Counted from the first letter of the stretch, positions 16,368 to 25,556 are shown. The stretch: DNA of 64,000 nt from Brotaphodocola faecis (GCF_040096075.1 NZ_JBBMFJ010000003.1:113282-177281), one strand, 5' to 3'. The notes: generated from the letters alone by a model not told the origin. Made by a program: numbers and translations.

Positions 16368-17246
16368 ATGGATACTACAAAAAGAAAAGGAACGATCAGC
16401 GTTACAATCACATACATTTGCTGGGGATTGCTCACCGTATTCTGGAACCTTCTTGCAGAGGTAAATTCTGCTTATGTACTGGCTCAGAGAGTGGTCTGGT
16501 CCATGATTTTTATGTTTGGCTATCTGGCAGTGACCGGGCGGATGGGAGATATCAGAAAGATCTTTGAAGAGAAAAAGACCGTGTTCTGCTGCATGGTCAG
16601 TGGCGTGCTGGTGTGCATCAACTGGGGCGTGTACATTTTCGCCATCAATTCGGGACATGTACTGGATGCCAGCCTTGGATATTTTCTGGAACCGATTTTT
16701 GTCACGGGTATCGGCGTGTTTTTCTTTCATGAAAAGATGAGTCGGTTAGAGCAGATGACGGCCTTGTTTTCCCTGATCGGAGTGGGCTATCTGATTGGTG
16801 TGTACCGGATGGTGCCGGTTATGGCCATGGTCATTGGGTTAAGCTTTGCCTTTTACGGGGCAGTAAAAAAGAGCGTGCATCTGGATGCGGGACTGTCCCT
16901 GTTTGCGGAAACATTGTTTGTAACACCGATCGCGCTTCTTTTCTGTATTTACAGCGAAATGAATGGACATGGAAGCCTGGGGATTCTTCATGGAATGCAG
17001 TTTCTGCTTTTCCCAATGGCCGGGGTGATCACTTCTGTACCGCTTTTGTTATTTAACAGAGGAGTCCGCATGATTCCCTATTATCTGACGGGAATTCTGA
17101 TGTATGTAAACCCAACAATCCAGTTTCTTATGGGCCTCTTTTATTTCCATGAACCGCTGGAGATTCACCGACTGATTGCGTTTTGTTTTATCTGGGTGGG
17201 TGTCGGATTTACGGTATGGCATAATGTAAAAGAAATGAAACAATAA
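16368..17246 (+). CDS. rarD: EamA-type transporter RarD
   Basis: Drug/metabolite-transporter superfamily protein of 292 residues, RarD subfamily, an inner-membrane exporter of unknown substrate. About ten hydrophobic helices are visible. RarD landmarks are ITYICWGLLTVFWNLL at the N-terminus, RVVWSMIFM, CINWGVYIFAI, the SLGYFLEPIFV segment and YVNPTIQFLMGLFYFHEPL near the C-terminus. The start ATG lies 33 bases after the HTH gene. The mazG-like gene follows within 17 bases, so they probably share a transcript. RarD is assigned by sequence; the substrate is not known. Confidence 0.88.
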   Translation: MDTTKRKGTISVTITYICWGLLTVFWNLLAEVNSAYVLAQRVVWSMIFMFGYLAVTGRMGDIRKIFEEKKTVFCCMVSGVLVCINWGVYIFAINSGHVLDASLGYFLEPIFVTGIGVFFFHEKMSRLEQMTALFSLIGVGYLIGVYRMVPVMAMVIGLSFAFYGAVKKSVHLDAGLSLFAETLFVTPIALLFCIYSEMNGHGSLGILHGMQFLLFPMAGVITSVPLLLFNRGVRMIPYYLTGILMYVNPTIQFLMGLFYFHEPLEIHRLIAFCFIWVGVGFTVWHNVKEMKQ

Positions 17247-17263
17247 GATAAAGGAGACTGGTT

Positions 17264-17761
17264 ATGAACGAAAATTACGATCCATTAGATAAAGAATTAA
17301 ACCGCCTGGTACAGGTTATTGCCCGTCTTCGCGCGGAGGACGGATGCCCCTGGGACCGGGAACAGACCCATGGTTCCCTGAAAGCGGCCTGTGTGGAGGA
17401 GGCCGCGGAGGTGGTTGGCGGCATCAACATTCTGGAGCAGACGGGAAATGCGGAGAACTTAAAAGAAGAGCTGGGCGACCTGCTTTTGCAGGTGGTCATG
17501 CATGCGCAGATTGCAAAGGAAGAAGGCTTGTTTACGCTGGAGGATGTCATGCGCGGAATCACGGATAAAATGATTCGCCGGCACCCGCATGTGTTTGGAA
17601 CCACCGCGGTTTCCGGCTCGGATGAAGTTCTGGTGAACTGGGCTGAAATCAAGAAACAGGAAAAAGAAGGAAAAGAGTGGATGGAAAGCTATCTGCCCGG
17701 CGCGTTTGATGAGGCGGAAGAGCTGATCGGAGCGGCAAGAAAACGAAAAGGGTTTCAATAA
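17264..17761 (+). CDS. MazG-family nucleotide pyrophosphohydrolase, copy 2
   Basis: Almost identical to the protein at 5243-5740 (165 residues). The MazG metal site VEEAAEVVGG...EELGDLLLQVVMHAQ is complete, as is the conserved RLRAEDGCPWDREQTHGSL segment seen in MazG/NTP-PPase proteins. The start follows AAGGAGACTGGTT. It follows rarD closely and its stop abuts the stop of the opposite-strand flavodoxin-like gene. Likely role: clearing non-canonical or excess nucleotides; the exact substrate is not inferable. Confidence 0.9.
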   Translation: MNENYDPLDKELNRLVQVIARLRAEDGCPWDREQTHGSLKAACVEEAAEVVGGINILEQTGNAENLKEELGDLLLQVVMHAQIAKEEGLFTLEDVMRGITDKMIRRHPHVFGTTAVSGSDEVLVNWAEIKKQEKEGKEWMESYLPGAFDEAEELIGAARKRKGFQ

Positions 17762-18478
17762 TTATAGTGCTTTTTTGTTTTTCCAGGGCCACCCTGTGTT
17801 GTAGCCATGCTCCTGCCAGTAAGCATCATCGACTGTGCTCATTTTCTGGTGCTTATGCAGAAAACGATAGAGGGTGAACACGCACCATACTTTCAGCGAC
17901 GGAGTCAGATGTCTGGCGCAGTGCCGGACATTCCGGGCGGTACGCGTTACTTTGCGATGAATGGATTTTTGAAAGGATTCTGGAAGATTGTTCCAGGTGT
18001 AATCCCATACGCTTTGGGAAATGCAGTGAGTTCTCGCAAACCCCAGGTTTTCTGTACTGTCTTTGATATCGCGGACGGTGGAACGCATGCCGCCGCCGGC
18101 AGCTGTGTTAATGATGACTGCCTGCTTTTTCATGAAAGAAAGATCAGGGCGGTGAACGATCCAACGGTATGCAATGTGGTCAAGCAGGGATTTCATCTGT
18201 CCGGGAACATGATATACATAAGTGGGCGCACAGAACAGAACCAGTCCGGACTGCTCCATAGCCTCAAGGATGGGAGCCATGGCGGCAGCACCCTTGCAGG
18301 CCTGCTCTTTTCCAAGGATGCAGGCGCGGCATCCGGTACAGATGTGAGGCATGTCATCCGGGAGAAAGAAGGAAAAACAGGTTCCATCTTCCAGAAGTTC
18401 TTTGATGAGCATCTGCGCGATCTGGTAAGTACTTGATCTGGTTTTTCGGCCGGAAGCGTAAATTACCGTGATATTCAT
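17762..18478 (-). CDS. Flavodoxin-like FMN oxidoreductase
   Basis: A 238-residue NAD(P)H-dependent FMN reductase/flavodoxin-family protein. It starts MNITVIYASGRKTRSS (beta strand and phosphate loop). CTGCRACILGKEQ near residue 48 is the two-cysteine motif of iron-sulfur-type flavoprotein relatives. APTYVYHVPGQMKSLLDH near 84-101 is the flavin-binding region. The ATG at 18478 is preferred over an in-frame TTG at 18493, because GGAGGA lies 6 bases upstream of it. The promoter is not obvious. The lost ATG in the other copy makes this the only likely functional one. Electron partner unknown. Confidence 0.85.
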   Translation of the reverse strand: MNITVIYASGRKTRSSTYQIAQMLIKELLEDGTCFSFFLPDDMPHICTGCRACILGKEQACKGAAAMAPILEAMEQSGLVLFCAPTYVYHVPGQMKSLLDHIAYRWIVHRPDLSFMKKQAVIINTAAGGGMRSTVRDIKDSTENLGFARTHCISQSVWDYTWNNLPESFQKSIHRKVTRTARNVRHCARHLTPSLKVWCVFTLYRFLHKHQKMSTVDDAYWQEHGYNTGWPWKNKKAL

Positions 18479-18619
18479 AGGCAGTTCCTCCAAAAGCAGA
18501 TATAAATTCCGGGCAGAGAATGCAGTGACCCGGTACCTATATTATAATAATGGAATGGCCGTCTGTCGAGAAAAATGTCTGAATTACAGCATTCTTACGC
18601 TTTTCTAAAAATTATATAC

Positions 18620-18648
18620 TTGACATTTCTCATTTCCATTGCTATCAT
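18620..18648 (+). promoter_or_regulatory. Promoter of T-box operon
   Basis: TTGACA (18620-18625), 17-base spacer, TATCAT (18643-18648), directly before the T-box leader. The same promoter is repeated at 6636-6664. Confidence 0.75.
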
Positions 18649-18649
18649 T

Positions 18650-18940
18650 GCTTTAAACCATTGAAGAGGAAGTTGTACCATATAAGCAGTCTCACAGAGA
18701 GTTCGGGGTGGTGGAATCCGGACAGAGTGTCATGGTAAGTGGGCCTCGGAGGGCAAGGTGAAAAGGAACGGTTAGAAAAGCAGATCGGTCTTTAGTAGCT
18801 GCGACGCAACGGTCAGCGTTAACGGACCAGGAATGTAATGGCATTCTGTAAAGAGTGGGTGCTTGGCACCAAACAAGGTGGTACCGCAGGTATATAACAG
18901 CCTGTCCTTGAACGTAGTTCAGGGGCGGGCTGTTTTGTAT
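18650..18940 (+). promoter_or_regulatory. T-box riboswitch of NhaC operon
   Basis: The leader has Stem I elements (TACCAT/ATGGTA and GAGG/CCTC helices, AGAGAGT bulge), the T-box AAGGTGGTACCGCAG (18875-18889) and a terminator ACAGCCTGTCCTTGAAC/GTTCAGGGGCGGGCTGT followed by TTTTG (18897-18937). An uncharged tRNA would favour antitermination. The specifier strand reads AGTGGG before CCTC, so the codon is TGG (Trp) or GTG (Val); I cannot decide by eye. It controls the antiporter operon downstream. Confidence 0.9.
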
Positions 18941-19079
18941 TAAAGGAAATTGCGCCCTATGATACAAAAAACGCCCCGCCGGACTCTTGAATGTCAGCCG
19001 GAGGTGTCAGGGACAATTTCCCGACAGCTCCCGAAGATTTTTTACAGCACAGGAAACAAGAGAAAGGAAGGAAAAAAGT

Positions 19080-20459
19080 ATGAGTGAAGAGAGAAAGCTT
19101 CAGTTTCGGGGCGGGATCGGGATGTCGCTGATCCCGGTGGCAATTTATGTGTTCTTCTGCATGGTGCTTTTCATTGGATTTAAGGCCTTCAATATGGAGG
19201 CACTTGCGGCAGGTGGTTTTCTGGCGCTTCTGATCGGCGGCGTCTTCTGTACCAGCTACAGTGATTTTTGGGAGAGTGCCATCAAGGGCATTTCCTCAAT
19301 CACATCGGTATCGGTTGTTGTGATTTTATTGCTGGTCGGTATGTTCAGTGCTCTGATTAAACTGTGCGGTCTTTCAGGCGGTTTTGTGTGGATCGCGAAT
19401 GCGGTTGGTATGAAGGGCGGCATCTTTGTGGCATTTACATTTATTGCTGCCTGCATCGTTTCCACGGCAACCGGTTCGTCCATCGGAACCATGTTTATCG
19501 CGTTTCCGATTTTTTATCCGGCTGGCATTATGCTGGGCGCGAATGAAATGATGATGGCGGGATGTATTGTGTCTGGCGCAATTTTCGGTGACAATCTGGC
19601 TCCGATTTCAGATACGACCATTGCATCCGCATCGACCCAGCAGTTTAAAAATGGAAAGCCGGCAGATATCGGTGGTGTTGTTTCCAGCCGTATTAAATAT
19701 TCCGCAGTAGCAGGCCTGATCACGATTGTGATCTTTGCGGTCTTTGGTGGTATGGGCGGTGTATATGAGGGCGGTTCCATTGACGCGGCAGCCAATCCGG
19801 TTTCTCTGGTGATGCTGATCCCGGTTGTTCTGATGTTAACTGTTTCAACAAAAACGAGAAATATTTACGAAGGTATTTTAGTGGGTCTGGTAACGGGTAC
19901 CGTGGTTGGCCTGGCAGCAGGACTTTTTACTCCGGCACAGGTGTTTTCTAATGACGCGGCAAACAATGCGGCAGTAGGATTTTTGATTGACGGCATCAAC
20001 AATATTTTACCGACCTGCGCGCTGGTTATTTCCGTGTTTGGCATCATGGGTGTTCTGAGTGACGCAGGTATGCTGAATCTGATCGCTGAGAAGATTCTGG
20101 ACAGCCGGATGGCTGGCACCACCCAGGGAGCAGAGCTGGTCTGCATGATGGGCATCGCGTTTACGACGATTCTCTTAGGCGGCGTGACCAGTGCTTCCAT
20201 TCTGACGTTTGGACCTATTTTAAATAAGATTGGAGCGGCAAGAAATATTCATCCATACCGCAGGGCAAACCTGTTAGATGGTACGGCCAACAGTCTCCCG
20301 GCCATCATTCCGTTTATGAGTGTGTTTGTATTTATCGGATCTGCCCTGAACGGACTTTCTCCTGTTGTTGTAGCAGGCGGAACCATTTATGGCTTTGTGT
20401 TATTTGCTGTATTTTTTGGGGCAGTACTGACTGGTTGGGGATGTCAGAAGGAAGAATAA
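19080..20459 (+). CDS. NhaC-family antiporter / amino-acid transporter
   Basis: A 459-residue polytopic membrane protein of the NhaC ion-transporter family, with about 11-12 hydrophobic helices. It carries the conserved STATGSSIGTMFIAFPIF and GAIFGDNLAPISDTTIASAS (family motif). A start at ATG 19080 follows AAAGGAAGG; an upstream in-frame extension to 18987 overlaps the leader and lacks a ribosome site. T-box control and the enzymes that follow suggest it moves an amino acid or its product in exchange for Na+ or H+, as known for T-box-regulated NhaC relatives; the substrate is not known. Confidence 0.88.
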   Translation: MSEERKLQFRGGIGMSLIPVAIYVFFCMVLFIGFKAFNMEALAAGGFLALLIGGVFCTSYSDFWESAIKGISSITSVSVVVILLLVGMFSALIKLCGLSGGFVWIANAVGMKGGIFVAFTFIAACIVSTATGSSIGTMFIAFPIFYPAGIMLGANEMMMAGCIVSGAIFGDNLAPISDTTIASASTQQFKNGKPADIGGVVSSRIKYSAVAGLITIVIFAVFGGMGGVYEGGSIDAAANPVSLVMLIPVVLMLTVSTKTRNIYEGILVGLVTGTVVGLAAGLFTPAQVFSNDAANNAAVGFLIDGINNILPTCALVISVFGIMGVLSDAGMLNLIAEKILDSRMAGTTQGAELVCMMGIAFTTILLGGVTSASILTFGPILNKIGAARNIHPYRRANLLDGTANSLPAIIPFMSVFVFIGSALNGLSPVVVAGGTIYGFVLFAVFFGAVLTGWGCQKEE

Positions 20460-20474
20460 AAAGGAGCAGACAGA

Positions 20475-20828
20475 ATGGACGATACATTTACTTTATATGA
20501 TTTAAAAGTGGAAGTGGTAGCCACGGACCGGCCGATGGTGTGCAGCCATAAGGTCGGGGATTATTTTCTGGTACAGGGGGAAAATCTGGTGTTCCCGAAG
20601 GATACATCCTTTTCCATGTATTCCTTAAGTGCCCTTCTTCCGGTGCTTCCGGCAAAGCAGCGGCCACTGGATCCCAATGACTGGATGCTTTCGGATACGG
20701 AGATTGCCTGTCCGGATCCAAACTGTGGAGCCAGATTTAAAATTACAAGAGTGGGAAAACGGATTCAGAGTCATGGGCAGTGTACCGTGGTGCCGATCCG
20801 GAAACCGGAGAGAGAAAACGAAGTCTAA
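20475..20828 (+). CDS. TIGR04076-family small protein
   Basis: A 117-residue cytosolic protein starting DDTFTLYDLKVEVVATDRPMVCSHKVGDYFLV, a pattern seen in the TIGR04076 family. Cysteines occur in CSHKVGD and in a CPDPNCGARF pair near residue 78-84, suggesting metal or redox binding. It starts 15 bases after the antiporter stop, with AAGGAG upstream, and so belongs to the T-box operon. Related proteins are often encoded beside oxidoreductases. Function unknown. Confidence 0.75.
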   Translation: MDDTFTLYDLKVEVVATDRPMVCSHKVGDYFLVQGENLVFPKDTSFSMYSLSALLPVLPAKQRPLDPNDWMLSDTEIACPDPNCGARFKITRVGKRIQSHGQCTVVPIRKPERENEV

Positions 20829-20846
20829 GAAAAGAGGAAATCTATC

Positions 20847-21893
20847 ATGCGGAAAAAATGTCAATTTAAAAATGGATATACCTTTAACCGTGTCATCAAT
20901 GGGTGCTGGCAGCTGTCTGCGGAGCATTGTCTGCAGGGACATCTGGACTACGATGATGCCATTCGCGCGTTCCATGAGCTGGTGGAGCAGGGCTTTACAA
21001 CCTTTGACTGCGCGGATATTTATACGGGGGCAGAGGAAGTGCTGGGCCGGTTTGTTATGGACTTAAAGGGCAGCGGACATTATCAGGAGGAGGATATTCA
21101 GATTCACACCAAATTTGTGCCGGATAAAGATGTGCTTCCGGTCATCAATATGAAGTACACGGAAGGCATCGTGGACCGTTCTTTGAAGAGAATGCACCGG
21201 GAGGCTCTGGATCTGGTTCAGTTCCATTGGTGGGATTTTAATGTTCCGGGTATGATGGAGACCGCGTTTGATCTGGTAAAGCTGCAGGAAAAAGGAAAAA
21301 TCCGCAACATCGGCATGTGCAACATGGACACCAATGCGTTGAAGCAGATGGTGGATGCGGGAATTCCGGTAGTGTCCAATCAGGCGCAGTATTCTGTATT
21401 TGACCGCCGGCCGGAACGCACGCTTCTGGATTATAGCGCAGAGCATGGCATTTATACGTTTGCGTATGGTACCCTGGCAGGCGGATTTCTGGCGGAGCGT
21501 TACATGGGGAAAGCGTATGAGGCGCCGGAAACCCGTTCCCAGGTTAAGTATATGCAGATCATAGAGGACTCATTAGGCTGGGATGGCATGCAGAAACTGC
21601 TTCCGGTACTGAAGGCCATTGCAGATCACCACGGAGTGTCGATTGCTAACGTGGCAACCCAGTATATCTTAAATCAGAAGAGTGTGGGCGCGGTTATGGT
21701 TGGAACGAGAAATTCCAAACATGTGAAATCCAATCTTCAGACCCTGGCTTTTGATCTGACAGAGGACGAAATGAAGCAGATCCGCGATTTCGTGAACCAG
21801 TATCCGACGCCGGAGGGAGAGTGCTATGAATTAGAGCGGACCTCTCCACGATATAAGGGAATTATTCTGACAGATCGAAATCATGTGGAATAA
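20847..21893 (+). CDS. Aldo/keto reductase
   Basis: NAD(P)H-dependent aldo/keto reductase of 348 residues. The tetrad is visible: D and Y in FDCADIYTGAEEVLG (about residues 52-66), K in HTKFVPD (about 90) and H in LVQFHWWDF (about 124). The C-terminal GTRNSKHVKSNL is the cofactor-binding segment of this family. It starts 18 bases after the TIGR04076 gene, with a GAGGAAA site, and is third in the T-box operon. The substrate is likely a carbonyl compound made in the same pathway as the iron alcohol dehydrogenase downstream; this is inferred from context. Confidence 0.88.
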   Translation: MRKKCQFKNGYTFNRVINGCWQLSAEHCLQGHLDYDDAIRAFHELVEQGFTTFDCADIYTGAEEVLGRFVMDLKGSGHYQEEDIQIHTKFVPDKDVLPVINMKYTEGIVDRSLKRMHREALDLVQFHWWDFNVPGMMETAFDLVKLQEKGKIRNIGMCNMDTNALKQMVDAGIPVVSNQAQYSVFDRRPERTLLDYSAEHGIYTFAYGTLAGGFLAERYMGKAYEAPETRSQVKYMQIIEDSLGWDGMQKLLPVLKAIADHHGVSIANVATQYILNQKSVGAVMVGTRNSKHVKSNLQTLAFDLTEDEMKQIRDFVNQYPTPEGECYELERTSPRYKGIILTDRNHVE

Positions 21894-21911
21894 CCAGGAG
21901 GAGTGAAACGA

Positions 21912-23006
21912 GTGAAGCTGGAAAACTATGAGGTTCATTTACCAAACTATTCGATCGGAGATAAGATTTATGACAAGATCGGTCCGGTCTGCGAATCTTA
22001 CGGAAAAAAGGTTCTGATCATTGGGGGCAGACGGGCACTGAAAGCGGCGGAAGACAAAATCCGGGCCTATGTCGCGAAAACCAACCTGGAGATCATCGGG
22101 ACAAAACTTTACGGAACGGACTGTACTTACGCGGCGGTAGAGAAGCTGCGCGAACTGCCGGAATACGAAGAAGCAGATATGGTCTTTGGCGTGGGTGGCG
22201 GAAAGGCTCTGGATACCGTGAAATGCTTATGCATCACGGATGACAAGCCGGTATTTGCTTTTCCGACCATTGCGTCCAACTGCGCGGCATGTACGTCGGT
22301 GTCCATCATGTACAACGAGGACGGCACGTTTTTAAAACCGAATTTCTTTGTGCGCCCGGTGATGCATTCTTTCATCGATACGGAGATCATCGCGAAGGCT
22401 CCGAGCCAGTATATGTGGGCGGGCATTGGTGATACCTATGCGAAATACTATGAGGCAACCATCTCTTCCCAGGATGAGCGGCTGGAGCATTTTACATCCC
22501 TTGGCGTGGCAACCAGCCATATGTGCCGCGATCCGCTGCTCATGTATGGCGCAAAGGCACTGGCGGATCACAAAAAGGGACTTTGCACTTACGAGGTGGA
22601 GCAGGTAGTGCTTGCCATCGTGGTTACCACCGGAATCGCGTCCATTTTCCTGACCAAGGATTTCACACCGGATTACAACAGTGGCCTTGCGCATGCGGTG
22701 TTCTACGCGCTGACTTCTTATCCGGTCATTGAGGAGAAGCATTTACATGGAGAAGTGGTCGGATTTGGCGTGCTTTTGCTGCTGCTTGTGGATGGCCAGA
22801 TGGATGAATTCGAAAAGATTTATCAGTTAAACAAAGACTTAAAGCTTCCGGTTTCCCTGGAAGATATCGAGATTACAGAAGAGCAGTGGAAGGAAAGCCT
22901 GACCCGGATTCCGGATATGTCCGATATCCGGCATTATCCCTACAAGGTGACACCGGAAATGCTGGAAAGAGCAATGGAAATCCTGCGGAAACGAAACCGC
23001 TCCTGA
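21912..23006 (+). CDS. Iron-containing alcohol (glycerol-type) dehydrogenase
   Basis: Metal-dependent NAD-linked dehydrogenase of 364 residues related to glycerol dehydrogenase. It shows VFGVGGGKALDTVK (NAD loop, about residues 91-104), GIGDTYAKYYE (aspartate metal ligand) and HLHGEVVGFG (histidine ligands, about 280). Two in-frame GTGs exist. The one at 21903 is only one base from AGGAGG (21896-21901), so 21912, ten bases away, is chosen. It is the last gene of the T-box operon and is followed by a bidirectional terminator. The substrate is unknown; possibly the alcohol or ketone partner of the upstream reductase. Confidence 0.85.
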   Translation: MKLENYEVHLPNYSIGDKIYDKIGPVCESYGKKVLIIGGRRALKAAEDKIRAYVAKTNLEIIGTKLYGTDCTYAAVEKLRELPEYEEADMVFGVGGGKALDTVKCLCITDDKPVFAFPTIASNCAACTSVSIMYNEDGTFLKPNFFVRPVMHSFIDTEIIAKAPSQYMWAGIGDTYAKYYEATISSQDERLEHFTSLGVATSHMCRDPLLMYGAKALADHKKGLCTYEVEQVVLAIVVTTGIASIFLTKDFTPDYNSGLAHAVFYALTSYPVIEEKHLHGEVVGFGVLLLLLVDGQMDEFEKIYQLNKDLKLPVSLEDIEITEEQWKESLTRIPDMSDIRHYPYKVTPEMLERAMEILRKRNRS

Positions 23007-23017
23007 GCATGACATTA

Positions 23018-23057
23018 GAAAACCCTGCGGCCTTACGCGAAGGCCTGCAGGGTTTTC
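23018..23057. terminator. Bidirectional terminator
   Basis: GAAAACCCTGCGGCCTT (23018-23034) and AAGGCCTGCAGGGTTTTC (23040-23057) form a long stem with T-runs in both directions. It serves the dehydrogenase operon and brnQ, whose last codons lie within the stem. Confidence 0.85.
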
Positions 23058-24397
23058 TTACGTTTCTGGAACAAAAGTCCGATGATGAGCCCCAGGACAG
23101 CGGGCAGGATCCAGCCAAGGTTCAGGCTGAAAAATGGCAGGAACTTTTCGGCCAGTTCCACGGCTGCGTCCAGGTGGAACAGTATCTGTAATTCCTCCGG
23201 AAGTGCCTTGAAAAAGTCAAACAGGGAGGCACTCCAGGTGCACACGGTAACCCAGAAATAAACCTTGCGGTCATGGTTAAAGTGCTTTCCGAACAGCGCC
23301 AGCAGCATCAGGGCAATGGCCGGAGGGTAAATCAGCATCAGCACCGGCACGGAGTACCGGATGATGGTGGAAAGTCCTGCGTTTGAAATCAGGAAGGAAA
23401 ACGCAGTAAAAAGTACAGCCCATGTGGTGTAGGCGAGGCGGTTCGGAAACATTTTTTCAAAGGTTTCCGCGCAGCTGGTCACCAGGCCGATGGAGGTCTT
23501 TAAGCAGGCAAAGGTGATGGTGACAGCCAGAATCAGGATTCCGGCGCGGCCCAGATAGTGGCTGGAAATCTGGGCCAGGGCAATGCCGCCGTTTTCGGAT
23601 GCGGCAAACAGGCCCAGGGACTGTGCTCCCATGAGGATGGTCAGTATATAGATGAATGCCATAAGGAGCCCGGCCAGGATACCGGAATGCAACACCTCTC
23701 TGGCAATGTTCTCATCATCCTGCACACCCATCTGGCGGATTACATTTATGACCACAATACCGAAGGCAAGGCCTGCAATGGCATCCATGGTGCCGTAGCC
23801 CTCGGAGAGCGCCTGAAACAGGGCGCCACTTTGATAGGAAGCATCCGGGATGGTGGCAAAAGCCGGTGCGCCCGGACGCAGCAGGGCAGATACGATCAGG
23901 ATTCCCAGGAAAAATAAAAACAGCGGATTAATGATTTTTCCAATCCAGAGTGTAATATTTCCCGGACGCAGGGAGAAAAGCAGTGCCAGAGCGAAGAACA
24001 CTGCGGAAAAGAGAAACAGTGCCATGCGTCCGTTAACAGCGTCTCCGAGCATCGGAGCAATGCCGGTGGTAAAGGATGTGGTAGCGCATCGCGGAATGGC
24101 AAAGCACGGACCGATGGTTAAGTAAAGCAGGCAGGTAAAAAAGCAGCCATACCGTCTGCCAACCTTTGAAGCCAGTGCCTGCAGGCCGTCAGAGTGGGTG
24201 TTTCCGATGGCGGCAACGCCGAGGATCGGGATGCCAACGGCAGTCAGGATAAAGCCGATTGTGGCTGGAATCAGATTCCGTCCCGCCAGCTGGCCTAAGT
24301 GGACCGGAAAAATCAGGTTTCCAGCACCGAAAAACATGCCGAATAAAGTGGCAGCTACCAGCAGACGCTGTTTCAAAGAAAGATGTGTTTGTTTCAT
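23033..24397 (-). CDS. brnQ: Branched-chain amino acid:cation symporter BrnQ
   Basis: LIVCS-family carrier of 454 residues that imports leucine, isoleucine and valine with Na+ or H+. About 12 hydrophobic helices are visible. The N-terminal LFGMFFGAGNLIFPVHLGQLAG is the hallmark of the family, with LTIGPCFAIPRCATTSF following at about 92-108. The start has GAGGTGAT 10 bases upstream. It diverges from the LysR regulator 204 bases away, which may control it. The C-terminus is shared with the bidirectional terminator. Confidence 0.92.
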   Translation of the reverse strand: MKQTHLSLKQRLLVAATLFGMFFGAGNLIFPVHLGQLAGRNLIPATIGFILTAVGIPILGVAAIGNTHSDGLQALASKVGRRYGCFFTCLLYLTIGPCFAIPRCATTSFTTGIAPMLGDAVNGRMALFLFSAVFFALALLFSLRPGNITLWIGKIINPLFLFFLGILIVSALLRPGAPAFATIPDASYQSGALFQALSEGYGTMDAIAGLAFGIVVINVIRQMGVQDDENIAREVLHSGILAGLLMAFIYILTILMGAQSLGLFAASENGGIALAQISSHYLGRAGILILAVTITFACLKTSIGLVTSCAETFEKMFPNRLAYTTWAVLFTAFSFLISNAGLSTIIRYSVPVLMLIYPPAIALMLLALFGKHFNHDRKVYFWVTVCTWSASLFDFFKALPEELQILFHLDAAVELAEKFLPFFSLNLGWILPAVLGLIIGLLFQKRKKTLQAFA

Positions 24398-24600
24398 GAT
24401 GCCTGATCACCTCATATCCTATTATTATTTCGCAATCATTCGTAAGGGTTGGTAGCTTTTATTGTAATGTCCATCTTGTGATTTGGGAAATCCATGTTTA
24501 TAATAGAAGTATGACAAAATGTAATACCATGTTTATAAAGAATGCTAATAGGAAGACTGGATGCGCGAGAACAGCATGGGAGTAAGGAAAGGAGAATGAG

Positions 24601-25491
24601 ATGGACGCGAAAAAACTGGAAATTTTAATGACGGCAGTGGATCTTGGAAGCTTTTCCCGGGCATCGGAGGTGGTCGGCTACACGCAGTCCGGCCTGACCC
24701 ATCTGGTGAACAGTCTGGAACGGGAGATTGGGTTTCCACTCATTGTCCGGAGCCACAATGGAATTTCCCTGACAGAGCAGGGGCGGGAACTGATGCCGGA
24801 TATCCGTCAGTTTCTACAGGCCAATGCCAGTCTGGAAAACCGGATTCAGGGCATCCGGGAAAAACAGATGGAGACCATCCGCATTGCGGCCTACGCCAGT
24901 ATTGCCATGTTCTGGATGCCGGAGATTCTGTACCGCTTCCGGCGCATCTGCCCGAATGTGGATGTGGACCTTCGCATGGTGGATCATGCGCTGGAACCGT
25001 ACGAACTCCTACAGGACGGGAAGACGGATGTGATCTTTGCGAGTAAGCAGAATTACGGGACCTGTGAGTGGACACCGCTTTATCATGAACTGCTGTACGC
25101 CATTCTGCCGAAAACCTATCCGTTAAACGGACGCGCGGAATTTCCATTAAAAGAGTTCGAGGGAAAGGATTTTCTGATGCCCTACGGGCGGTTTGACATT
25201 GATGTGCATGCGGCTTTTGAAAAGGCAGGAGTCAAAGCGAAAGAGCAGACCGTGTACGTGGATGATGAAACACTCATCCGCATGGTGGGAAAGGGACTTG
25301 GCATTTCCATGATGTCGGAGCTGATGATCCGCGGCAATACCGATGATGTCTGCTGCGTCCCGGTTACGCCCAAAAGCATAAGAGAGCTTGGCATGGGAAC
25401 CGAGAAGGGCGTGGAACTGTCGGAGAGTGTGCGGAAGCTGAAAGAGTGTGTGGTGGAGTATACGAAAGGGTTTCGGGGCAGAACATTTTAG
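24601..25491 (+). CDS. LysR-type transcriptional regulator
   Basis: A 296-residue LysR regulator. The N-terminal winged helix reads LMTAVDLGSFSRASEVVGYTQSGLTHLVNSLEREIG; the substrate-binding domain follows from about residue 92 (ETIRIAAYASIAMFWMPEIL). The start follows AAAGGAGAATGAG. It is transcribed away from brnQ across a shared 204-base gap, the usual layout of a LysR protein and its target. Whether it senses an amino acid is not shown by the sequence. Confidence 0.9.
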   Translation: MDAKKLEILMTAVDLGSFSRASEVVGYTQSGLTHLVNSLEREIGFPLIVRSHNGISLTEQGRELMPDIRQFLQANASLENRIQGIREKQMETIRIAAYASIAMFWMPEILYRFRRICPNVDVDLRMVDHALEPYELLQDGKTDVIFASKQNYGTCEWTPLYHELLYAILPKTYPLNGRAEFPLKEFEGKDFLMPYGRFDIDVHAAFEKAGVKAKEQTVYVDDETLIRMVGKGLGISMMSELMIRGNTDDVCCVPVTPKSIRELGMGTEKGVELSESVRKLKECVVEYTKGFRGRTF

Positions 25492-25556
25492 AAACCTGTG
25501 CGCACAGAAACGGCCGGACTTTCATGGAAGCGGGAGGAATGTCCGGGAAAAAATCC

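Larger units (their letters stand above)
17251..18775. repeat. Direct repeat copy 2 (intact copy)
   Basis: Partner of 5230-6787, same orientation, 12 kb apart. Here the left flank is rarD and the right flank is a complete T-box leader and operon, and the flavodoxin-like gene keeps its ATG. This is probably the native locus. Confidence 0.9.

Noticed and set aside
18987..19079. Longer N-terminus for the NhaC protein
   Set aside because: The extension lies in the leader just after the T-box terminator and lacks a ribosome site; ATG 19080 has one.
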